64,000 bases of DNA from Comamonas antarctica (GTDB lineage Bacteria > Pseudomonadota > Gammaproteobacteria > Burkholderiales > Burkholderiaceae_C), in NCBI RefSeq assembly GCF_013363755.1, contig NZ_CP054840.1, positions 2,969,501 through 3,033,500 on the forward strand. Direction: 5' to 3'. Numbering within the stretch: the stretch's first letter is position 1; every line of letters begins with the position of its first letter. The notes under the pieces are model-generated. The model had not been told where the DNA came from. It searched no databases and saw only the letters and a program-made list of their open reading frames with translations. Positions 58,379-64,000 of this stretch are shown here, in pieces. The position numbers and the translations under genes are program-made.

Positions 58379-59830
58379 ATGATCGAACAACAAATGCTGA
58401 TTGGCGGCCAGTTTGCGGGCGCCACGGGCGGCGCGACTTTCGAGCGCCGCAATCCGCTCGACGGCCAGGTCGCCACGCGCGCGCCCGCCGCCACCGCCGA
58501 CGACGCGCGCGCCGCGGTCGATGCCGCGGCCAAGGCGTTTCCCGCCTGGGCCGCGATGGGCCCGGGCGAGCGCCGCGCCTTGCTGATGAAGGCTTCCGCG
58601 GCGATCGAAGCCAAGGGCGAAGCCTTTGCCGCGGCCATGGCCGCCGAGACCGGCGCCTCGGGCATCTGGGCCGGCTTCAACGTGCACCTGGCGGCCGACA
58701 TGTTTCTCGAAGCCGCGTCGCTGACCACGCAGATCAGCGGCCAGGTGATTCCCTCGAACGTGCCCGGCAGCCTGGCCATGGCCGTGCGCCAGCCCGCGGG
58801 CGTGGTCGTGGGCATCGCGCCCTGGAATGCGCCCATCATCCTGGCGGTGCGCGCGATTGCCACGCCGCTGGCCTGCGGCAACACCGTGGTGCTCAAGGGC
58901 TCGGAGCTGTGCCCCGCGACCCATGGCCTGATCATCGAGGCGCTGCAGGAAGGCGGCCTGCCGCCGGGCGTGGTGAACTTCGTCACCAACGCCCCCGCCG
59001 ATGCGGGTGCGGTGGTCGAAGCGATGATCGCCCACCCGGCCGTGCGCCGCGTCAACTTCACGGGCTCGACACGCGTCGGCCGCATCATCGGCCAGACCGC
59101 GGCCAAGTACCTCAAGCCGGCGATTCTCGAGCTCGGCGGCAAGGCGCCGTTCCTGGTGCTCGACGACGCCGACATCGACGCCGCCGTGGCCGGCGCGACC
59201 TTTGGCGCGTTTGCCAACTCGGGCCAGATCTGCATGTCGACCGAGCGCATCATCGTCGACAACCAGGTCGCCGACGCGTTCATCGCCAAGCTCGTGGCGC
59301 GCGCCACCTCGCTGCCGCTGGGCGACCCGCGCCAGGGTCCGGTGGTGCTGGGCTCGGTCGTCGACCAGACCACGGTCGAACGCGTCAATGCGCTGATCGA
59401 CGACGCCGTCGCCAAGGGCGCCAGGCTGCTGTGCGGCGGCAAGGCCGACAGCACGCTGATGCCCGCGACGCTGCTGGACCATGTGACGTCGGACATGGAG
59501 ATCTTCTACGAGGAGACCTTTGCGCCGGTGAAGGCCATCGTGCGCGTGGACGGCATCGAGCAGGCGATCGCGGTGGCCAACGACAATGAATTCGGCCTGG
59601 CCTCGGCCGTCTACGGCCGCGACACGGCGCGCGCCTGGCAGGTCGCGGCGCGCATCGAGTCGGGCATCTGCCACATCAACGGCCCCACGGTGCATGACGA
59701 AGCGCAAATGCCGTTTGGCGGCGTGAAAAGCTCGGGCTATGGCCACTTCGGCGGCCAGGCGGGCATCGATGCGTTCACCGATACGCGCTGGATCACCATG
59801 CAGACCACGCCGCGCCATTACCCCTTCTGA
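58379..59830 (+). CDS. Aldehyde dehydrogenase, salicylaldehyde dehydrogenase-like
   Basis: NAD(P)+-dependent enzyme of 483 residues. The catalytic Glu is in LELGGKAPF (about residues 252-260) and the nucleophilic Cys in NSGQICMSTER (about 279-289). The blocks WAGFNVHLAADMFLEAASLT and VRQPAGVVVGIAPWNAPIIL resemble salicylaldehyde/vanillin dehydrogenases of aromatic degradation. An AAAGGAAG site precedes ATG 58379. Placement behind the importer suggests oxidation of an imported or derived aromatic aldehyde. The substrate is inferred, not shown. Confidence 0.92.
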   Translation: MIEQQMLIGGQFAGATGGATFERRNPLDGQVATRAPAATADDARAAVDAAAKAFPAWAAMGPGERRALLMKASAAIEAKGEAFAAAMAAETGASGIWAGFNVHLAADMFLEAASLTTQISGQVIPSNVPGSLAMAVRQPAGVVVGIAPWNAPIILAVRAIATPLACGNTVVLKGSELCPATHGLIIEALQEGGLPPGVVNFVTNAPADAGAVVEAMIAHPAVRRVNFTGSTRVGRIIGQTAAKYLKPAILELGGKAPFLVLDDADIDAAVAGATFGAFANSGQICMSTERIIVDNQVADAFIAKLVARATSLPLGDPRQGPVVLGSVVDQTTVERVNALIDDAVAKGARLLCGGKADSTLMPATLLDHVTSDMEIFYEETFAPVKAIVRVDGIEQAIAVANDNEFGLASAVYGRDTARAWQVAARIESGICHINGPTVHDEAQMPFGGVKSSGYGHFGGQAGIDAFTDTRWITMQTTPRHYPF

Positions 59831-59872
59831 GGCGGGCGGCACGCCGCCAAAGCCCGGCGCAGCCGGGCGGCC

Positions 59873-59901
59873 TTGACAGGCATGGGAAAATCCCTGGCAT
59901 A
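59873..59901 (+). promoter_or_regulatory. Promoter of the SlyD-like gene
   Basis: A consensus TTGACA (59873-59878) is followed 17 bases later by GGCATA, or 18 bases later by GCATAC, a weak -10, about 50 bases before the ATG. A GCCCGGC/GCCGGGC hairpin just upstream (59852-59868) may end the aldehyde dehydrogenase transcript. Confidence 0.45.
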
Positions 59902-59950
59902 CCGGCCCCTGCCCTGCGGGGGCCTTTTCCCATTCAAAAGGCTGCAAACC

Positions 59951-60475
59951 ATGGAAATCAAGGAACAATGCGTGGTCGCTCTGACCTGGACCCTCAAGGA
60001 CACGCTGGGCGAGGAACTGGATGTGCTCGAGGAGCCGGTCGATTTCCTGGTCGGCGGCGATGACCTGCTGCCGGCGATCGAACGCGCGCTGCAGGGCCAC
60101 AGCCCGGGCGCGACGCTGGACCTGCATCTCGAACCCGAGGACGCGTTTGGCGACTACAACGAGAAGCTGATCTTTCTCGAGCCGCGCACGCTGTTCCCTG
60201 CCGAGACCGAGGAAGGCATGACCTTCGAAGGCCATGTGCTGCCCGAGGGCACCAACCCCGAGGCGCCCAAGGACGCGCTGTACACCGTCACGGACATCTA
60301 CCCCGAGCATGTGGTGCTCGACGGCAACCACCCGCTGGCCGGCATCGCGCTGCGCCTGCACCTCAAGGTCGAAGGCGTGCGCGAAGCCACCGAAGAGGAG
60401 ATCGGCCGCGGCAGCGCGGGCACGGGCTTCTTCCGTATCCAGCCGCAGGTGCCGGGCAACGACACCGTGCACTGA
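59951..60475 (+). CDS. SlyD-like FKBP-type peptidyl-prolyl isomerase
   Basis: Cytoplasmic FKBP of 174 residues with an inserted chaperone (IF) domain, as in SlyD. It shows DTLGEELDVLEEPVDFLVGG, LLPAIERALQGHSPGA, EPEDAFGDYNEKLIF and a second FKBP half with NHPLAGIALRLHLKVEGVRE. The His/Cys-rich metal-binding tail of enterobacterial SlyD is absent; the C-terminus ends GNDTVH. It is therefore a folding helper without obvious nickel storage. It ends just before a bidirectional terminator. Confidence 0.92.
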   Translation: MEIKEQCVVALTWTLKDTLGEELDVLEEPVDFLVGGDDLLPAIERALQGHSPGATLDLHLEPEDAFGDYNEKLIFLEPRTLFPAETEEGMTFEGHVLPEGTNPEAPKDALYTVTDIYPEHVVLDGNHPLAGIALRLHLKVEGVREATEEEIGRGSAGTGFFRIQPQVPGNDTVH

Positions 60476-60478
60476 AAC

Positions 60479-60506
60479 AAAAAAGGGGGCCGCAGCCCCC
60501 TTTTTT
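60479..60506. terminator. Bidirectional terminator
   Basis: AAAAAAGGGGGC-CGCA-GCCCCCTTTTTT lies between the convergent SlyD-like and glycine-zipper genes, with A and T runs on both sides. Confidence 0.93.
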
Positions 60507-60517
60507 CATTCTCCCGG

Positions 60518-61060
60518 TCAGCGCACCAGCTGATCGCCTTCGACACGCACGCGGTCGCCGATGTTCAGCTGCGGCGGGTTGGGATAGTCGAACGCGCGCA
60601 GGCTGCCGTCGCGCATTTCCACCGTCACGCGGTAGATGTCGCGCACGCTGCCGCCACCGGCATGGTTCTGCACGGCATTGCCGGCCAGCGCGCCGCCCAC
60701 GACACCGGCTGCGGTGGCCAGCGTACGGCCCGAGCCGCCGCCGATCTGGTGGCCGACCAGGCCGCCGAGCACGCCGCCGACGATGGCGCCACCGGCGCCC
60801 ACTCCGCTCGAATCCTGTACGCGCACGGTTTCAATGTTCACAATGCGGCCTTGCTGCACCTGAACCGGATAGCTTTGCGGATAACCGGCCGACGGATAGG
60901 TCTGGCCGGGGTAGGTCTGGGCCGGATAGGTGGGCTGCGAAGCCACGGGGTAGCTGGGCTGGTTGTAGCCGCCGCCTTGCGGATAGCCCGCACACGCCGT
61001 CAGCGCAGCGACAATGACACCGGCACCTGCGACGCGGCTCCAACGTTGAATGTTCTTCAT
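60518..61060 (-). CDS. Glycine-zipper 2TM domain lipoprotein
   Basis: Outer-membrane-type lipoprotein of 180 residues with lipobox LTAC (Cys about residue 23). A Tyr/Pro repeat region (YPAQTYPGQTYPSAGYPQSYP split as YPAQTYPG and QTYPSAGYPQ, about residues 43-66) follows. The glycine zipper is GAGGAIVGGVLGGLVGHQIGGG with GVVGGALAGNAVQ (about 87-130). A small C-terminal domain (VEMRDGSLRAFDYPNPPQLN) resembles SlyB/PcpY. Its role is probably envelope integrity. Confidence 0.9.
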   Translation of the reverse strand: MKNIQRWSRVAGAGVIVAALTACAGYPQGGGYNQPSYPVASQPTYPAQTYPGQTYPSAGYPQSYPVQVQQGRIVNIETVRVQDSSGVGAGGAIVGGVLGGLVGHQIGGGSGRTLATAAGVVGGALAGNAVQNHAGGGSVRDIYRVTVEMRDGSLRAFDYPNPPQLNIGDRVRVEGDQLVR

Positions 61061-61225
61061 GCAAACCTCCTGTTAGGGCATGCCGATGCGACCTGGAATC
61101 GATGGATACCCGTCCTCGGCATGGACCAGTCCATTTTGACCAGCCTGTCAACCTATAACGGTAGGCCGGCATCCAATGCCGACAGGTTTGACACTTGCTA
61201 ACAGAAAGTGCTTTCGGATACGGTT

Positions 61226-61675
61226 TCAGGCCTTGCCGGTCGAACCATAGCCGCCTTCGCCGCGCTCCGAGACCGCGCCGAACTCGTCCACGATGCGGAA
61301 GCTCGGCTGCACCACGGGCACGATCACCAGCTGCGCGAGACGGTCCATGGGCTGCAGCGTGAAGGCCGTGGGCGAGCGGTTCCAGGCGCTGACCATCAGC
61401 TGGCCCTGGTAGTCGCTGTCGATCAGCCCGACCAGGTTGCCGAGCACGATGCCATGCTTGTGGCCCAGGCCCGAGCGCGGCAGGATCATCGCGGCATAGC
61501 CCGGGTCTTCGAGGTGGATGGCCATGCCCGTGGGCACGAGCTGCCATTCGCCGGGCGCGAGCGTCAGCGGCGCGTCGAGGCAGGCACGCAGGTCGAGGCC
61601 GGCGCTGCCGGGCGTGGCATAGGCAGGCATGTTGTCGCGCAGGCGCGCGTCGAGGATCTTCAGGTCGACATTCAT
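61226..61675 (-). CDS. dut: Deoxyuridine 5'-triphosphate nucleotidohydrolase
   Basis: Trimeric dUTPase of 149 residues that removes dUTP and supplies dUMP for thymidylate. Conserved motifs are [42 protein letters not shown] and the C-terminal [12 protein letters not shown] 61675 gives the normal N-terminus ([12 protein letters not shown]). It lies downstream of coaBC and the unknown membrane protein; coaBC-dut is a common pair. Confidence 0.97.
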   Translation of the reverse strand: MNVDLKILDARLRDNMPAYATPGSAGLDLRACLDAPLTLAPGEWQLVPTGMAIHLEDPGYAAMILPRSGLGHKHGIVLGNLVGLIDSDYQGQLMVSAWNRSPTAFTLQPMDRLAQLVIVPVVQPSFRIVDEFGAVSERGEGGYGSTGKA

Positions 61676-61812
61676 GGAATTTGCCCCGGCCCGGACGCAT
61701 GCCGGGCCGCTTCGGGCCAGTGAGGAATTGGAAAGGTACGCGCCGGCCGCAGAGCCCGCAGCCGCGCAGCGGCCGCCATCATCGCCGAAATTGCCGGCCC
61801 CGCCGCGCGGCT

Positions 61813-62283
61813 TCAGCTTTTGCTGCGCGCCTGCGCCTTGGCCACGAGCTTGAACAGGATGTTGCCGAGGAAGGCCAGCCCGATCAGCCACGAGGCCGCG
61901 GCGCCAAAGAACATGATGGCGACAAACACCACGATCCACATCGCGGCCGGCGCCAGCTTCCATGCCGCGGACTGCAGCCGCGGACGGCCGGCCGCCGGTG
62001 GGTGTGCGATCTGTGCCTGGCTGCGGCGCGTGTCGCCGGACTGCGCCGGCGCGCGCGTGCCGGGCGGGCGCGGCGCATTGCGCGTTGCGCGCGCGGCCTG
62101 CCCCTGCGGTGTCCGCGCCTGTGCCAGTTGCTGCGCTTCGGCGTCGGCCATCAATTGGTCGACATAGCGCGCGAAGTCGCCATCGGCCGGGCCGTCATAG
62201 CCGACCTCGCTGGCCCGTCCCAGCGCATGGCGGCCAAAATGCGTGGCGTTGCGCCCGCGCAGTGCGTCTGTCCAAGCGCTCAT
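61813..62283 (-). CDS. Unknown membrane protein between coaBC and dut
   Basis: Product of 156 residues not assigned to a family. The N-terminal part (1-55) contains [22 protein letters not shown] Pro/Ala/Arg-rich linker (58-105) follows, then two closely spaced hydrophobic segments ([15 protein letters not shown] and [17 protein letters not shown], about 114-148), and a basic tail. Its start overlaps the coaBC stop (4 bases), so translation is coupled. Its order in the operon is conserved only as far as this window shows. No function can be assigned. Confidence 0.75.
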   Translation of the reverse strand: MSAWTDALRGRNATHFGRHALGRASEVGYDGPADGDFARYVDQLMADAEAQQLAQARTPQGQAARATRNAPRPPGTRAPAQSGDTRRSQAQIAHPPAAGRPRLQSAAWKLAPAAMWIVVFVAIMFFGAAASWLIGLAFLGNILFKLVAKAQARSKS

Positions 62284-63524
62284 GTGAGCACCTGCGAAAT
62301 CATGGCGGCGGGGCGATGCAGGCGCTGCGCGATCTCGGCCACCAGTTGCTGCGCCAGCACGCGCTTGGAGGCCTGCGGCAGTTCGCGGTGGCCCTCGGCA
62401 TCGACCAGCAGCAGCGCGTTGTCGTCCTGGCCGAACGTGGCCGGGCCGATGTTGCCGACCAGCAGCGGCACCTGCTTGCGCAGCCGCTTGGCCGTCGCGT
62501 GCGCCAGCAGATCATGGCTTTCGGCGGCAAATCCGACGCAGTACAGCTGGCCGGCACGCGCGCGCGGCGACTGCGCGATGCGCGCCAGGATATCGGTGTT
62601 CTCGACGAAGGCCAGCGTGGGCACCTCGCCCGAGCCGTCCTTCTTGATCTTCTGCTCCGAGGCCAGCGCCGGTCGCCAGTCGGCCACGGCAGCGGTGGCG
62701 ATGAAGATGCTCGCGGCATCGGCCGATTGCTCGACGGCGCGCAGCATCTGCTCGGCCGACTGCACGTCGATGCGGCGCACGCCGCGCGGCGTGGGCAGCG
62801 ACACCGGGCCCGCGACCAGCGTGACTTCGGCGCCGGCCTCGCGCGCCGCGCGCGCAATCGCAAAGCCCATCTTGCCGCTGGAGCGGTTGGTGATGCCGCG
62901 CACCGGGTCGATGGCCTCGAAGGTCGGCCCGGCGGTGATCAGCAGATGCTGGCCCGCGAGCTGCTTGGCCGTGAAGAAGGCGCTCAGCTCCTGCATCAGC
63001 TCGGCCGGCTCGAGCATGCGGCCGTCGCCGGTCTCGCCGCAGGCCTGCTCGCCCGTGCCCACGCCCAGCACGGTCGCGCCATCGCGCACCACCTGGGCGA
63101 AATTGCGCTGGGTCGCGGGATGCACCCACATCTCGCGGTTCATGGCCGGCGCCAGCAGCAGCGGCACGCGCTCGATCGGCCGCGCCAGGCACAGCAGGCT
63201 CAGCAGCTCATCGGACCGCCCCTGCGCGAGCCGCGCCGCGAAATCGGCGCTGCACGGCGCGATCAGGATCGCATCGGCCTCGCGGCTGAGGTTGATGTGC
63301 GGCATGTTGTTATGCTCGCGCGCATCCCACTGCGAGCCATAGACCGTGCGGCCCGACAATGCCTGCATGGTCACGGGCGTGATGAACTGCTCGGCGGCCT
63401 CGGTCATGACGACCTGCACCGTCGCGCCGGCCTTGATCAGCAGCCGGCACAGCTCCGCCGACTTGTAACAAGCCACGCCTCCACTGAGGCCCAGAACCAG
63501 ATGTTTGCCTGCGAACTCTTTCAT
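62280..63524 (-). CDS. coaBC: Bifunctional phosphopantothenoylcysteine decarboxylase/phosphopantothenate-cysteine ligase
   Basis: Two-domain enzyme of 414 residues for two successive steps of coenzyme A synthesis. The CoaC half (1-190) has [19 protein letters not shown], the active-site His region and [11 protein letters not shown]. The CoaB half (about 195-414) shows [25 protein letters not shown] (written as [13 protein letters not shown] and NRSSGKMG) and AAVADWRP. It is the first gene of an operon with the unknown membrane protein and dut, divergent from pyrG. Confidence 0.96.
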   Translation of the reverse strand: MKEFAGKHLVLGLSGGVACYKSAELCRLLIKAGATVQVVMTEAAEQFITPVTMQALSGRTVYGSQWDAREHNNMPHINLSREADAILIAPCSADFAARLAQGRSDELLSLLCLARPIERVPLLLAPAMNREMWVHPATQRNFAQVVRDGATVLGVGTGEQACGETGDGRMLEPAELMQELSAFFTAKQLAGQHLLITAGPTFEAIDPVRGITNRSSGKMGFAIARAAREAGAEVTLVAGPVSLPTPRGVRRIDVQSAEQMLRAVEQSADAASIFIATAAVADWRPALASEQKIKKDGSGEVPTLAFVENTDILARIAQSPRARAGQLYCVGFAAESHDLLAHATAKRLRKQVPLLVGNIGPATFGQDDNALLLVDAEGHRELPQASKRVLAQQLVAEIAQRLHRPAAMISQVLT

Positions 63525-63602
63525 ACGGCGAATTTAGCAGACAAGGCCAAGCTTGGCAGGGTATATCGGCGTCAGCTCCGACAGACGAAATGGGCACGCA
63601 TC

Positions 63603-63608
63603 TATAAT
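63603..63608 (+). promoter_or_regulatory. -10 box of the pyrG promoter
   Basis: A perfect TATAAT lies 190 bases before pyrG. A CCGACA -35-like hexamer is 19 bases upstream. Transcription from here must cross the palindromic element at 63631-63790 before the start codon. Confidence 0.5.
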
Positions 63609-63630
63609 CCTTCTTTACCAACACCTATAA

Positions 63631-63790
63631 GGAAGCTCTGCGCAAATCATCGCGCCGTGGGCATCTGCGGTCTCAGGCGGCCTGCGGCGTTGCAAATCCT
63701 CGCGATAGCTGGGCTATTGCTGCGGTTTGCGCCTAGCAGTCCATCCTGATCCGCAGTGCCCACTTGCCGCTCGATTTGTGCAGAACTTCC
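63631..63790. mobile_element. 160-bp palindromic MITE-like element in the pyrG leader
   Basis: Terminal inverted repeats are 18 bp with two mismatches: GGAAGCTCTGCGCAAATC at 63631-63648 and GATTTGTGCAGAACTTCC at 63773-63790. Inner arms GTGGGCATCTGCGG (63657-63670) and CCGCAGTGCCCAC (63751-63763) pair with one bulge, and the centre GATAGC-TGG-GCTATT continues the hairpin. ATAA is duplicated on both flanks (63627-63630 and 63791-63794), as a target-site duplication. No transposase is encoded. Confidence 0.7.
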
Positions 63791-63798
63791 ATAAAGAC

Positions 63799-64000
63799 AT
63801 GACCAAATTTGTCTTCGTCACCGGCGGTGTGGTGTCTTCCCTGGGCAAGGGAATCGCCTCCGCCTCCCTTGCTGCGATCCTCGAATCGCGCGGCCTCAAA
63901 GTCACTCTGATCAAGCTCGATCCCTACATCAACGTGGATCCGGGCACCATGTCGCCGTTCCAGCATGGTGAAGTGTTCGTGACGGACGACGGCGCCGAAA
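63799..64000 (+). CDS. pyrG: CTP synthase (3' end beyond window)
   Basis: Forms CTP from UTP, ATP and glutamine. The 67 visible codons give the invariant N-terminus: [20 protein letters not shown] (P-loop), [20 protein letters not shown] and the acidic FVTDDGAE metal-binding segment. The start ATG lies 8 bases after the MITE-like element, with only the duplicated ATAA and AGAC between, and no good ribosome-binding sequence. Divergent from coaBC. Confidence 0.95.
   Translation, partial: MTKFVFVTGGVVSSLGKGIASASLAAILESRGLKVTLIKLDPYINVDPGTMSPFQHGEVFVTDDGAE

Overview
The window is GC-rich chromosomal DNA of a betaproteobacterium, most likely of the family Comamonadaceae (Acidovorax/Comamonas/Delftia relatives). 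This is an inference from gene order (dnaG-rpoD, dapA-bamC, ppsA diverging from ppsR, a lytic transglycosylase between parE and parC), Bug-type receptors, and two dispersed repeat families that I associate with this group. I saw no rRNA, tRNA, CRISPR array, prophage or transposase gene. Coding density is high, and most large antisense frames are GC-driven shadows.

Layout. 1-5224: a truncated quinone oxidoreductase, gltS, a phospholipase D-type lipoprotein, a ParD-like antitoxin gene translationally coupled to a methionine aminopeptidase, and an SMR efflux pump. 5225-10750: a gene-poor leader with a possible small RNA, then dnaG and rpoD, a terminator and a tandem repeat array. 10784-12314: a thioesterase/MaoC pair divergent from a MarR regulator, sharing a perfect palindrome. 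12333-22833: an accessory catabolic region. It holds a 2OG-Fe(II) oxygenase, a nucleoside deaminase, a TetR regulator, then a long operon (2Fe-2S ferredoxin, flavodoxin-fold reductase, cytosine-deaminase-like amidohydrolase, RidA, creatininase, NMT1-type ABC importer, FAD oxidase) that starts at a strong palindromic operator. 22830-27069: a Bug receptor, a CaiB/BaiF CoA-transferase, an HMG-CoA-lyase-like enzyme and a divergent LysR regulator. 27263-34983: an HxlR regulator, an FKBP, ppsA/ppsR, ahpF, ahpC, bacterioferritin and a VF530 protein.

35117-52449: the alpha-E/ATP-grasp pair, comEC, a second RidA, parC, a lytic transglycosylase, parE, an MFS carrier with a 50-residue companion, a methyltransferase, dapA-bamC, an Ala-rich lipoprotein and the ribosomal oxygenase roxA. 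52586-59830: an AraC regulator divergent from a complete branched-chain-type ABC importer, followed by a salicylaldehyde-dehydrogenase-like enzyme. 59951-64000: a SlyD-like FKBP, a glycine-zipper lipoprotein, coaBC, an unknown membrane protein and dut, and the start of pyrG. The pyrG leader appears to carry a 160-bp palindromic MITE-like insertion.

The most novel candidates are the heterocycle-type catabolic operon with its RutR-like regulator and operator (12333-22833), the leaderless ParD-like/MetAP pair (3789-4877), and the palindromic element immediately before pyrG. All functions are inferred from family resemblance and motifs read by eye; no database search was run.
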